Shown here one piece after another: positions 35,067 to 44,115 of a stretch of DNA of 64,000 nt. The notes beneath the pieces are model-generated. The model had not been told where the DNA came from and did not search any database. It was given only the letters and a program-made list of their open reading frames with translations. How positions within the stretch are numbered: position 1 is the stretch's first letter; each line of letters begins with the position of its first letter. A program made the translations under genes and the position numbers. The stretch is from contig CAVOXR010000015.1 of the NCBI GenBank assembly GCA_963700475.1, positions 186,001 through 250,000 of the forward strand. The letters run 5' to 3'. Source of the DNA: Prado023 sp963700475 (GTDB taxonomy: Bacteria > Actinomycetota > Actinomycetes > S36-B12 > CAIYMF01).

Positions 35067-35513
35067 ATGCTGTCCGTGAGCGCCTACCCCCAGCAGTACA
35101 TCGACGACACCCGCGCGCGGATCGCCGACCAGGTGTCAGCGTTCACCGAGCTTGCCAGCGTGGTGCGAGCTGCTGGCGGGGATGAAGCCGCGATGACGGC
35201 GCTGGAGAACCTCGAGCCCGAGTACTTCGCCTCCCTCGTGATCGCCCTTGACAGTCACTTCGTCCACCGAAGCCGCGGCCAGGAGCGCAAGGACGGCAAC
35301 GCGATGAACGAGGTGCGCGTGCTGGTCAACTCGATCCAGCAGCACGACGGGATCATGACGGCGGAGAAGGGCATCCGGCTGGACGCGGCGAGGTCCGTCC
35401 TGGGTATCGAGTACGGCGAGCGGATCCGCATCGACGCGGACGGCTTCGAGCGCCTGGCCGCGGCCTTCCTCGAGGCACTGGAGGCCACCTACTCGGAGCC
35501 GAACCGGGTCTGA
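35067..35513 (+). CDS. Conserved-looking hypothetical protein
   Basis: A 148-residue soluble protein that I cannot place. The N-terminal helix MLSVSAYPQQYIDDTRARIADQVSAF is followed by ALENLEPEYFASLVIALDSHFVHRSRGQERKDGNAMNEVRVLVNS, with His, Arg and Glu residues that could form a site. The last third is helical. Coding character is clear from third-position GC and a good reading frame. It ends 10 bases from a convergent secreted protein. Confidence 0.65.
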   Translation: MLSVSAYPQQYIDDTRARIADQVSAFTELASVVRAAGGDEAAMTALENLEPEYFASLVIALDSHFVHRSRGQERKDGNAMNEVRVLVNSIQQHDGIMTAEKGIRLDAARSVLGIEYGERIRIDADGFERLAAAFLEALEATYSEPNRV

Positions 35514-35523
35514 CCGGCAGGCC

Positions 35524-36720
35524 CTACGGGCAGGCGTAGTTGTGGTCCAGCCCGTTCATCAGGTACTGGGTCACCGTGACCTTGCCGCCGGTCAACGGCG
35601 GCTGGGCGCAGTTGACCTGGGCGCCCTCGAGCGTGGTGGCCCCCGCGAGCCAGCTCGGCAGCCCGTTGAGGTTGCTGGGGCCGGGGATCGCAGTGCCGCT
35701 CTGGACGGCGCCGGTCGCGCCGATGATCAGGCCCCACTGGTAGCCCGTGGAGTAGATCCCGACACCGGCCGCATGCAGCACGTCCAGGTAGTAGTGGGTC
35801 ATGCCCTCGAGGACGGCCCGGTTGGCGTTCTGGTCCGGTCCCCAGCTGTTCCCCGTCTCGACATCGAGCCACCAGAAGAAGGAGGCAGGGTTGGGCACTC
35901 CACGCGCGGTGCCGTTGTCGTAGGCCTTGGCGTATCCGTAGATGTAGGAGCAGGCGGCACCGTCGCCACCGGTGCAGGTCCCGTACGGGTTGGGGACGGC
36001 TGCCGGGGCATCGGCAGGGTAGACGTCGGAGGTCGGCCACCACGAGGCATCTGTCGCAGCCGGGTTGGCCGTGTTCACGTAGAGGGCCACACGCGGCTGG
36101 CTGGTTGTCCCGGTGGATGCAGCGGCCCAGGCGAGCTGGTCGCCGAGGCAGGGGTTCGTGTTGTTCGCCAGGCCGCCGTTGACGCCGACGACGGCGAATG
36201 CGACGTCGCTGGGCAGGGCCGTACCGCACTGCGGCCAGGACACGTCATACCCGACTGGTGTCGGCGAGGGCGGCGGGGGGAGGACGGGCGCTGGCGGAGT
36301 GACGACGACAGGAGGCGCCACTGCCACGACCCATGGGCTGGCAGCCAGGCGCGACGTCGCCTTGGCGCGCACTCGGATCGACGTCGCCCCCCTGGGCAGC
36401 GTGACCTTGGCCGACCCCTTTCGGAGCTTCCTGGTCACGGAGCGCTTGGACCCCTTGGCGGTGCGATAGGCGATCCGGACGTTCTTGGCGTTCGACGACG
36501 CCTGGACCTGGGGCCGTCCGGTCGGGGACTGCCCCAAGGTTGCGCTGAGCGACGCACGGGGCTTGCGTTTCGCTGCGGCTACCGAGGTGGGCTGCGAAGC
36601 GGCGGCACTGATGGCCGTCGCGGCCGACGCGGTCTGCGCCGCTCCGGCGGGCATCGCAGGAATGGTCAGGCAGGCCGAGATGACCGCCACAACCACTGCG
36701 ATTCGCGTACGCATCAACAT
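35524..36720 (-). CDS. Secreted protein with GH25-like/DUF1906-type domain
   Basis: A 398-residue exported protein. A Sec signal peptide (MLMRTRIAVVVAVISACLTIPAMPAGA, cleaved near residue 27) is followed by a basic region with a Ser/Arg/Lys-rich beta module (about 50-125) and a Pro-rich linker. The C-terminal domain (about 155-398) begins GYDVSWPQCG and includes WWLDVETGNSW, the Asp/Glu pattern of lysozyme-like TIM barrels. It may bind or cleave cell wall. It starts at ATG 36720, with a second ATG two codons on. Confidence 0.78.
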   Translation of the reverse strand: MLMRTRIAVVVAVISACLTIPAMPAGAAQTASAATAISAAASQPTSVAAAKRKPRASLSATLGQSPTGRPQVQASSNAKNVRIAYRTAKGSKRSVTRKLRKGSAKVTLPRGATSIRVRAKATSRLAASPWVVAVAPPVVVTPPAPVLPPPPSPTPVGYDVSWPQCGTALPSDVAFAVVGVNGGLANNTNPCLGDQLAWAAASTGTTSQPRVALYVNTANPAATDASWWPTSDVYPADAPAAVPNPYGTCTGGDGAACSYIYGYAKAYDNGTARGVPNPASFFWWLDVETGNSWGPDQNANRAVLEGMTHYYLDVLHAAGVGIYSTGYQWGLIIGATGAVQSGTAIPGPSNLNGLPSWLAGATTLEGAQVNCAQPPLTGGKVTVTQYLMNGLDHNYACP

Positions 36721-36818
36721 CCCCGTCTCACCTGTGGGCGACGATCACCCCACCTGTCACCAGTGTAGGCCAGGCCGCGTGCCGGGCGGTCTGCCGTGAA
36801 CTGGTCGACAATCGCCTC

Positions 36819-38858
36819 GTGGCCAACCGTCTGGGCGATGCCCTCTCCCCGTACCTGCGACAGCATGCGGACAACCCCGTCGACTGGTGGCCGTGGTGCG
36901 ACGAGGCGTTTGCTGAGGCGCGGCGCCGGGACGTGCCCATCCTGCTGTCGGTCGGGTACGCCGCCTGCCACTGGTGCCACGTGATGGCCCACGAGTCGTT
37001 CGAGGACCCGGACACCGCTGAGTTGATGAACGAGCGTTACGTCAGCATCAAGGTGGACCGCGAGGAGCGCCCCGACATCGATGCCGTCTACATGGAGGCC
37101 ACCCAGGCGCTGACCGGTCGGGGCGGGTGGCCGATGACGGTCTTCCTCGACCACGACGGGCGAGCCTTCCTGGCGGGCACCTACTTCCCCCCGGTGGCGC
37201 ACGGCGGGATGCCCTCGTTCACCGACGTGCTGCGCGGTGTGGACCGGACCTGGCGGGAGGATCGCGCGCGCGTCCAGGGGGCCGCCCAACAGATCCACGA
37301 CGTCCTGGCGCGTCCGGTTCCCACCGCAGGTCCCCGACACCCGGACCCGGCTCCCGATGACGTCACCGCCGCGGTGGATGCCCTGGCCGCGCAGTTCGAC
37401 GCAGCGCGCGGGGGTTTCGGTGGTGCGCCGAAGTTCCCGCCGTCGATGGTGCTCGAGTTCCTCCTACGAACAGACGCTCTGACCCGCTCCGAGGGCCAGC
37501 CCGACAACAGAGCGCTGGCGATGGCCGAACGCACGATGCGGGCCATGGCTCACGGAGGCATCTACGACCAGTTGGCCGGAGGTTTCGCTCGCTACAGCGT
37601 GGACGCCGACTGGGTGGTGCCCCACTTCGAGAAGATGCTCTACGACAACGCCCTGCTCCTTCGGGTGTACCTGCACTGGTGGCGTGCGACCGGCGACCCG
37701 CTGGCCCGACGGGTCGCGACACAGACGGCGCAGTTCCTCATGGACGACCTGCGCACCGCCGAGGGTGGGTTCGCGTCCGCGCTCGATGCGGACAGCGAGG
37801 GGCGGGAGGGGGCCTGCTACGTCTGGACCCGGCGAGAGCTGGTGGAGGTCCTCGGCGCAGAGGACGGTCCCTGGGTGGCAGACCTCTGTGAGGTCACGCA
37901 GGGCGGAACCTTCGAGCGGGGAGCGTCGGTGCTCCAACTCCGGTCAGACCCCGACGACCCGGCCCGATGGGACGCGGCGCGCTCTGCGCTGCTCGCTGCC
38001 CGGCGCACCCGGGAGCAGCCGGCCCGCGACGACAAGGTCGTCACCGCCTGGAACGGCCTGGCGATCGCCGCACTGGCCGAGGCGGGCGCACTCCTCGACG
38101 AGCCCGACTGGACGGCAGCCGCAGTCGCGTGCGCCGACCTGCTCGTCGGCTCCCACTGGGATCCCGCGACCCGACGCCTGGCACGGATCTCGCTCGGGGG
38201 CCGGGTCGGCGCCGACGCCGCGGGAGTCCTGGAGGACTACGCCGACCTCGCGGAAGGGCTCCTCGCGCTCTACCAGGTGACCGGCGACGAGCGCTGGTTC
38301 GGCACCGCACGCGAGCTGCTCGACGTCGTCCTCGAGCGGTTCGTCGACGGTGAGGGCGGCTTCTTCGACACCGCGGTCGATGCGCCCCTGCTCGTGCGCC
38401 GACCGCGCGACCCCAGCGACGGGGTCACCCCCTCGGGTGCCTCGGGGGCTGCCCAGGCGCTGCTCACCCTGGGCGCGCTCACTGGCGAGACCCGATACCT
38501 CGCCGCCGCGGATGCCGCTCTGGCCGCGCTGATGCCACTGGCCGTCAGCTCCCCCCGGTTCACCGGGTGGACGTGGTCGGCGATCACCGCGCGGCTGGCC
38601 GGCCCGATCCAGGTGGCTGTCGTCCAACCGCCCGGTACGGTCGCCACGGAGCTGCATCGGGTGGCGCTGGCCTCGACCTCGCCGGGGCTCGTTGTCGCTG
38701 TCGGGGAGCAGGGGCGCTCCACGGTGCCGCTGCTGGCGGGGCGCCCAGCCGTCGGGGGGCAGCCGACGGCCTACCCGTGTCGTGGGTTCGTGTGCGAGCT
38801 GCCGGTCACCCGTGCCGATGAGCTTCGGAGGGCTCTGGGTCCAACCCCTCGGGGCTGA
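36819..38858 (+). CDS. DUF255 thioredoxin-like protein (YyaL family)
   Basis: A 679-residue protein. The N-terminal thioredoxin-fold domain contains CHWC in VGYAACHWCHVMAHESFEDP (about residues 48-66). An (alpha/alpha)6 barrel follows, with YDNALLLRVYLHWW and DDKVVTAWNGLAIAALAEAG. This is the bacterial YyaL/spermatogenesis-associated protein 20 family. The biochemical role is unsettled. The start is GTG at 36819. Its last 53 bases overlap the convergent beta-lactamase-fold gene. Confidence 0.92.
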   Translation: MANRLGDALSPYLRQHADNPVDWWPWCDEAFAEARRRDVPILLSVGYAACHWCHVMAHESFEDPDTAELMNERYVSIKVDREERPDIDAVYMEATQALTGRGGWPMTVFLDHDGRAFLAGTYFPPVAHGGMPSFTDVLRGVDRTWREDRARVQGAAQQIHDVLARPVPTAGPRHPDPAPDDVTAAVDALAAQFDAARGGFGGAPKFPPSMVLEFLLRTDALTRSEGQPDNRALAMAERTMRAMAHGGIYDQLAGGFARYSVDADWVVPHFEKMLYDNALLLRVYLHWWRATGDPLARRVATQTAQFLMDDLRTAEGGFASALDADSEGREGACYVWTRRELVEVLGAEDGPWVADLCEVTQGGTFERGASVLQLRSDPDDPARWDAARSALLAARRTREQPARDDKVVTAWNGLAIAALAEAGALLDEPDWTAAAVACADLLVGSHWDPATRRLARISLGGRVGADAAGVLEDYADLAEGLLALYQVTGDERWFGTARELLDVVLERFVDGEGGFFDTAVDAPLLVRRPRDPSDGVTPSGASGAAQALLTLGALTGETRYLAAADAALAALMPLAVSSPRFTGWTWSAITARLAGPIQVAVVQPPGTVATELHRVALASTSPGLVVAVGEQGRSTVPLLAGRPAVGGQPTAYPCRGFVCELPVTRADELRRALGPTPRG

Positions 38859-39831
38859 CCGCCTCGGTCGCTGCCGCCGACACCGGGTTCAGCAGCATCC
38901 CCGCCGCCCGTGCCGTCCCACGCCGGCCATCGCCGAGGACCACCACGGCCGTGCCGGAGTGCCGCTCGAGTCGGACCTCGCTGCGGGCCCCGAGCGTGCC
39001 GCCGTCGTGCATCAGCACGTCTCCGTCACCGAGCAGGAACCATCCCAGGCCGACGCCCAACCGGCCCCGCTCCGACCGGGGCCGCAGCGTCTCCTGGATC
39101 GCGTCCTCCAGCGGCCCCCCGCCGTCACGGACCGTCTCCAGGAACGTGAGCAGGTCGTTGGCTGGTGCTCGCAGGCCACCGGCACCGGCCATCGCCGCCA
39201 GGTGCCACGGCCCCACCGGCTTGCCGCGGTGGTGTCCCTGATGCAGCGGGGTGTCCTCGAACGAGGTGGAGTCGAGACCCAGCGGCGTGATCACGTGGGT
39301 CATGAGCGCCTGTTCGTAGCCCACCCCGGTGGCCCGTCCCAGGAGCATCCCGAGCAGGCCGACACCGAAGTTCGAGTACCGGACGGGGGCCTGCCCGGGT
39401 GTGCCGCGCACGCGGGTCCGCGCCAGAGCGGCCAGGAGACGGTCCTCGTCGATGTCGGCGTAGGGATCTGCCAGGGCGGTCCGGGACAGGCTCCGGGTCA
39501 TCACGCCCGGTGGCAGGCGGGGGAGCCCGGAGCGGTGGCAGGCCAGGTGCTCGAACGTGATCCCGGGCACTCCGCGAGCCAGGCGCGTCCCGTCGGGGAC
39601 GTGGTCGCCGACGGTGTCGTCAAGGCGAACGACCCGGGTGCGGGCAAGCTCGGCCAGGAGCAGGGAGGTGAAGACCTTGGTCACCGACCCGATCTCGCAG
39701 CGTGCGTCGGCATCGCCGGCGCAGTAGCGATCCTCAGGTGTCGAGACGGCCACGATCGGGTCGACGTGCCCGCGATCGACCAGGTACTGGTGCGCGGTTC
39801 CGACTCGCTCGGGCCACGGGAGTGTCGACAC
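38806..39831 (-). CDS. Serine hydrolase, beta-lactamase (class C/LACT) fold
   Basis: A 341-residue penicillin-binding-like hydrolase. SxxK is in EIGSVTKVF, YxN in RYSNFGVG and the third motif HDGG in VLMHDGGTLG. No signal peptide is visible, so it is more likely an intracellular esterase or peptidase than a secreted beta-lactamase. GTG at 39831 has AAGGAA upstream; longer frames toward 40302 lie over the DUF2231 gene and are not used. It overlaps the convergent DUF255 gene by 53 bases. Confidence 0.88.
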   Translation of the reverse strand: MSTLPWPERVGTAHQYLVDRGHVDPIVAVSTPEDRYCAGDADARCEIGSVTKVFTSLLLAELARTRVVRLDDTVGDHVPDGTRLARGVPGITFEHLACHRSGLPRLPPGVMTRSLSRTALADPYADIDEDRLLAALARTRVRGTPGQAPVRYSNFGVGLLGMLLGRATGVGYEQALMTHVITPLGLDSTSFEDTPLHQGHHRGKPVGPWHLAAMAGAGGLRAPANDLLTFLETVRDGGGPLEDAIQETLRPRSERGRLGVGLGWFLLGDGDVLMHDGGTLGARSEVRLERHSGTAVVVLGDGRRGTARAAGMLLNPVSAAATEAVSPEGLDPEPSEAHRHG

Positions 39832-40023
39832 GGGATTCCTTCGCAACTGGCCCCCGTGTGGCCCATCGGCCGTCTGGATGCCACCGTATCCCGCACGGTG
39901 ACGGCCCTGCCACTTGACGCCGACCTGACACTGGACTCCCGGTCGCTTCACATCCGTGGTGCTGGACTGGGGGCACTCGTTCGGGGGCCCACCCCGGTGC
40001 CCGATCACGTGGAGGAGCCATTG

Positions 40024-40581
40024 ATGTCCGCCCTTGCTGCTGTTGTCATCGCCGAGGGTTCCGGAGGCCCGTTCGACCTGGTCAACGGGATCCCGGTGCA
40101 CCCCCTGGTCGTCCACGCCGCCGTCGTCTTCGTCCCGCTCACGGCGCTGGGGATGATCGTGATGGCGATCTGGCCGCGGTTCTCCGCCAAGCTCGGGTGG
40201 TTGGTGGCCGCGTCCGCCGTCCTCGCGACCGTCTTCAGCTTCGCAGCGAAGGAGTCCGGTGAGGTCCTGGAGGGCCGGGTCGGTGAGCCCGGCTACGACC
40301 ACGCCGAGCTCGGGGACCTGATGCCGATCTTCGCTGCCGTTCTCCTGATCGCGGTTGTGGCCCTGTGGCTCATCGATCGGAGCGCGCCGGCAGACGGCCC
40401 GGCGCCTCGCCGCGGGTTGCGCATCACCGTGGCGATCCTCGGAGTCCTCATCGCCCTGGGCAACCTGGTCTGGGTGTACCGGGTCGGCGACTCCGGCGCG
40501 AAGTCCGTCTGGTCCGGCGAGGTCACGGCCGCAGGCTCGGCGGACGGACGGGGGGTCGCGGCCGTCAAGCCCCTGAGCTAG
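40024..40581 (+). CDS. DUF2231 membrane protein
   Basis: A 185-residue protein with four membrane segments (about residues 28-50, 58-78, 95-116 and 135-155). The family motif GIPVHPLVVHAAVVFVPLTALG contains two histidines that could bind haem or metal. The end has VGDSGAKSVW. A shortened sister copy lies at 31808 in the ECF operon. ATG follows GGAGGAG. No TGAACC/CGTT promoter was found here, so this copy may have left the ECF regulon. Confidence 0.88.
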   Translation: MSALAAVVIAEGSGGPFDLVNGIPVHPLVVHAAVVFVPLTALGMIVMAIWPRFSAKLGWLVAASAVLATVFSFAAKESGEVLEGRVGEPGYDHAELGDLMPIFAAVLLIAVVALWLIDRSAPADGPAPRRGLRITVAILGVLIALGNLVWVYRVGDSGAKSVWSGEVTAAGSADGRGVAAVKPLS

Positions 40582-40605
40582 GGAGGGGAGAGCCCCGGGC
40601 CCGGA

Positions 40606-41043
40606 TCAGCCGCGGAGCTCGGCCACCGCCTTGTCGATGCGGCGAGCTCGGGTCTCGGCCGCCTTGGCTCCCTCGACCGACAGCACGATCCGCCGCTGGT
40701 TGCTGTACGACAGCTTCTCGAACGCCGCGCGGGCAGCGTCATCGGACGCCAGCGCGGCCCCCAGGTCCTCAGGCACCTCGACCTCGCGCGGGGCGTCGTC
40801 CACCGCGAGCACGACCTCGACCTCCTGGCCAGCCGTCACGCCTGCACCCGCGCGGTGCTCCGCTGACAGCGGGAGCATGTAGAGGCCGTTGTACGGGGCG
40901 ATCGTGCTGCGGTAGGTGTAGCCGTCGATGGTCACGGTCACGGGCACACGCTTGCCGCGCCCGAGCCCGAGCACGACCTCCTCGGGCACAGGAATGCCCG
41001 TCGCGGTCTTGCCGCCCAGCTCGATCGTCGCCGTGAATCGCAT
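40606..41043 (-). CDS. DUF1905 / YdeI-like protein
   Basis: A 145-residue protein. The DUF1905 beta-barrel (RFTATIELGGKTATGIPVPEEVVLGLGRGKRVPVTVTI) occupies residues 1-80. A helical YdeI/OmpD-associated tail (DDAARAAFEKLSYSNQRRIVLSVEGAKAAETRARRIDKAVAEL) follows. The function of this two-part family is unknown. It is convergent with DUF2231 and divergent from the iron-sulfur gene. Confidence 0.88.
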   Translation of the reverse strand: MRFTATIELGGKTATGIPVPEEVVLGLGRGKRVPVTVTIDGYTYRSTIAPYNGLYMLPLSAEHRAGAGVTAGQEVEVVLAVDDAPREVEVPEDLGAALASDDAARAAFEKLSYSNQRRIVLSVEGAKAAETRARRIDKAVAELRG

Positions 41044-41160
41044 GGGCGGCAGTATCCCCGAGATCGGCGTCCGGTGGTGGCTACCGGGTGACCTTCGGCC
41101 CTGCGATCCGGCCCGATGCGCGAGTTGACTGGAGGGAATCGCCCGCCCAGGAGGCCCGCC

Positions 41161-42471
41161 ATGGGGCACACGCTCGCCGATCCCGACCTCGCCTACCAGC
41201 GCCTGCAGCAACGCCTGGACCGGATGCCCACGGGGGCCCCGGACTCGCCGGTGTTCCAGCAGATCCTGCGGCTGCTCTTCACCGTCGAGGAGGCCGAGGT
41301 CGCGGCGCGGATGCCGACCGTCTGCTCGATGGCGACCCTGGCTCGCCGGACGGGCCGGGCTGAGGACGACCTGGGACCGATGGTCGACACGATGGCCGCC
41401 AAGGGGCTCGTGGTGGACCTCGAGAACCATGGCCAGCGCTACGTCGCCCTGGCCCCGGTCGTGATCGGCTTCTTCGAGTTCACGTTCATGCGGGTTCGTG
41501 AGGACGCCCCGATGGAGCAACTGGCGGCGCTGTTCCACGAGTACATGTTCGATGACGACTCGTTCGCGCACGCCGTGTTCCGCGGCAGCACCCAGATCGG
41601 CCGCTCGTTGGTCCGCGAGGAGGCGCTTCCCGAGGACCCGCAGGTCGAGGTTCTCGACTGGGAGCTCGCGACGCACATCGTGTCCGAGGCACCGTCGGTG
41701 GCCGTCTCGCTGTGCCCGTGCCGGACCCACGCGAATCTGATCGGCGAGGGCTGCGGCAAGCCGACCCGCACCTGCCTCACCTTCGGTGGGGCCGCGGATG
41801 CGCTGGTCCGCGCCGGCATCGCCGAGCCCATCTCCAACGAGGAGGGACTGGAGATCCTGACCGCGGCGAAGGCCGCCGGGCTGGCGCAGACCGCGGACAA
41901 TGTCAAGCACGGGATCAGCTACATATGCAACTGCTGCGGCTGCTGCTGCGGCATGATGCAGTCGATCCGCCGGCACGGGATCACCGGCTCGATCGTCTCC
42001 TCCAACTGGGTGGCGCACGTCGACCTCGACAAGTGCCGTGGCTGCAAGAAGTGCTTCCACGCATGCCCCGCCGATGCGATCACGATGGTGAACAACCAGG
42101 GCAAGGGCCTGCGCGTGAACTGGGCCATCGTCGATCCACTCAAGTGCCTGGGCTGCGGGGTCTGCGACGAGCGGTGCAACTGGGGCGCCCACTCGATGGT
42201 GCCGCGCGAGGCACGGGTGTTCACCCCGGAGAACACGTTCGACCGGATGGTCACGATGGCCATCGAGCGGGGGAAGTTCGGCGAGCTCCTCGTGGACACC
42301 CTGGACGGAGCCGGGCCGCATGCGCTGGCCCGAGCCCTGGGCATCCTGCACGCCAGCAGGCCGGCTACGGCGGCACGCGCGATCGAACCCCTGAACTCGG
42401 TGTTCCTGCGCGGGATGCTCGCCGCCGTGCACGCGACCTCGCGCGCGACGGCCCCGGTCACGCCCGTCTGA
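41161..42471 (+). CDS. Iron-sulfur protein with two 4Fe-4S ferredoxin clusters and extra cysteine motifs
   Basis: A 436-residue protein. An N-terminal helical, winged-helix-like region (about 1-100) comes first. A Cys-rich middle follows: CPCRTHANLIGEGCGKPTRTC (about 185-205) and CNCCGCCCGMM (about 256-265). Two ferredoxin motifs end it: CRGCKKCFHACP (292-302) and CLGCGVCDERC (329-339). Such architecture points to an electron carrier or redox-enzyme subunit in anaerobic-type metabolism. ATG follows CAGGAGG. No partner oxidoreductase is adjacent, so its redox partner is unknown. Confidence 0.85.
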   Translation: MGHTLADPDLAYQRLQQRLDRMPTGAPDSPVFQQILRLLFTVEEAEVAARMPTVCSMATLARRTGRAEDDLGPMVDTMAAKGLVVDLENHGQRYVALAPVVIGFFEFTFMRVREDAPMEQLAALFHEYMFDDDSFAHAVFRGSTQIGRSLVREEALPEDPQVEVLDWELATHIVSEAPSVAVSLCPCRTHANLIGEGCGKPTRTCLTFGGAADALVRAGIAEPISNEEGLEILTAAKAAGLAQTADNVKHGISYICNCCGCCCGMMQSIRRHGITGSIVSSNWVAHVDLDKCRGCKKCFHACPADAITMVNNQGKGLRVNWAIVDPLKCLGCGVCDERCNWGAHSMVPREARVFTPENTFDRMVTMAIERGKFGELLVDTLDGAGPHALARALGILHASRPATAARAIEPLNSVFLRGMLAAVHATSRATAPVTPV

Positions 42472-42597
42472 GTCCGGCGCGGAGGCTCCCGTCGAGGCGG
42501 CGGTCGCCCCCGGCGAGCGTCCGATCGGCAGGAATCGTGGCAGAGCACGGGACTGTTCCGCGCGACCACGTGAGTCCCGATGGGGCAGTCTTCCCTC

Positions 42598-44076
42598 ATG
42601 GGCGAGGACGTGGCAGGCCGGACATTCAGTCGCGAGGACCGGCAGCGCTACCGCGACAAGGTGCACCGCTGCCTCGATGTCCTCGCCCAGATGCTTGCCG
42701 AGGAGCAGTTCGACTTCGAGACCCCGCTGACGGGCATGGAGGTCGAGCTCAACCTGATCGACGCCGAGGGCAACCCGGCGATGCGCAACTCCGAGGTGCT
42801 TGCCAGCATCGACAGCCCCGCGTTCGTCCAGGAGCTCGGGCGGTTCAACCTGGAGATCAACGTCCCACCGCAGAGCCTCGTGGGCGACGGCGCCCGCCAG
42901 TACGAGGAGCAGGTTCGCGAGCAGCTCAACCATGGCGATGCCCGGGCCCACCAGGAGGGGGCGGGGATGGTGATGGTCGGCATCCTGCCCACGCTGCGCC
43001 CCGAGCACATGACCTCCGAGTCGATCAGCACCAACTCCCGCTACGCGCTGCTCGACGAACAGCTGCTCCTCGCGCGCGGGGAGGACCTGCACATCGACAT
43101 CCGGGGGCCGAAGGAGTCGCTCGAGACGTACGCCGACTCGATCGCTCCGGAGGCCGCGTGCACGAGCGTGCAGTTCCACCTGCAGGTCAGCCCCGATGAG
43201 TTCGCCACGTCCTGGAACGCCGCGCAGTGCCTGGCTGCTGCCCAGGTGGCACTCGGTGCCAACTCCCCGTACTTCCTGGGCCGCGAGCTGTGGCGCGAGA
43301 CCCGCATCGCGCTGTTCACCCAGGCCACCGACACCCGACCCGCGGAGATGAAGGCGCAGGGGGTGCGACCGCGGGTGTGGTTCGGGGAGCGCTGGATCAC
43401 CAGCGTCTTCGACCTGTTCGAGGAGAACCTCACCTACTTCCCGGCCCTGCTGCCCGTGCTCGACGACGAGGATCCCGAGGCCGAGCTCGCCGCGGGGCGG
43501 ACACCATCGCTGCGTGAGCTGCGGCTGCACAACGGCACGGTCTGGCGCTGGAACCGTCCGGTCTACGACGTCGTCGGGAGCCGACCGCACCTCCGGGTCG
43601 AGAACCGGGTGCTTCCCGCCGGGCCCACGGTCGTGGACACGCTGGCCAACGGCGCCTTCTACTTCGGCGCGCTGCGCCACCTGGCCGAGGAGGAACGGCC
43701 CGTGTGGTCGCGCATGTCGTTCGGCGCCGCGGAGGAGAACTTCACGCGGGCGGCCATGCGTGGCATGGACACGTCCGTCTACTGGCCGGAGATGGGCGAG
43801 GTCCCGATCGGCGAGCTGGTGCTTCGCCGACTGCTCCCGCACGCCCACGAAGGGCTGAAGGAGTGGGGGGTCGACGACGACATCCGCGAGCGGTTGATGG
43901 GCATCATCGAGGGCCGGTGCACCTCCGGGCGCAACGGGGCGCAGTGGCAGGTCGATACCGTCCACACCTTCGAGTCGCACGGCATGGACCGCTGGGAGGC
44001 TCTTCGCCGGATGACGCTCGAGTACACGGCCAGGATGCACACCAACGCACCGGTGCACACCTGGGACCCGGTCTGA
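42598..44076 (+). CDS. Glutamate-cysteine ligase family protein (GCS2-type)
   Basis: A 492-residue ATP-dependent carboxylate-amine ligase of the GCS2 fold. TGMEVELNLID carries the metal-binding Glu of the family near residue 47. FNLEINVPPQSL, TSVQFHLQVSPDEF, and VENRVLPAGPTVVD are further family blocks. Mycothiol organisms often carry such ligases without making glutathione, so the acceptor may not be cysteine. ATG at 42598 is preferred to 42580. The glycosidase follows 39 bases later. Confidence 0.85.
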   Translation: MGEDVAGRTFSREDRQRYRDKVHRCLDVLAQMLAEEQFDFETPLTGMEVELNLIDAEGNPAMRNSEVLASIDSPAFVQELGRFNLEINVPPQSLVGDGARQYEEQVREQLNHGDARAHQEGAGMVMVGILPTLRPEHMTSESISTNSRYALLDEQLLLARGEDLHIDIRGPKESLETYADSIAPEAACTSVQFHLQVSPDEFATSWNAAQCLAAAQVALGANSPYFLGRELWRETRIALFTQATDTRPAEMKAQGVRPRVWFGERWITSVFDLFEENLTYFPALLPVLDDEDPEAELAAGRTPSLRELRLHNGTVWRWNRPVYDVVGSRPHLRVENRVLPAGPTVVDTLANGAFYFGALRHLAEEERPVWSRMSFGAAEENFTRAAMRGMDTSVYWPEMGEVPIGELVLRRLLPHAHEGLKEWGVDDDIRERLMGIIEGRCTSGRNGAQWQVDTVHTFESHGMDRWEALRRMTLEYTARMHTNAPVHTWDPV

Positions 44077-44115
44077 GTCACCCACCCCCACCGTGGGTGC
44101 GGCAGACTTCGGTCC

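Noticed and set aside
39832..40302. Longer start of the serine hydrolase at 40302
   Set aside because: It would overlap the DUF2231 gene over most of its first half. GTG at 39831 has a ribosome site and gives the normal length.
41044..44091. Upstream extension of the DUF1905 reading frame on the minus strand, giving 1161 codons
   Set aside because: It runs antisense through the iron-sulfur and ligase genes. Only the last 145 codons (40606-41043) have a family match and a proper start.
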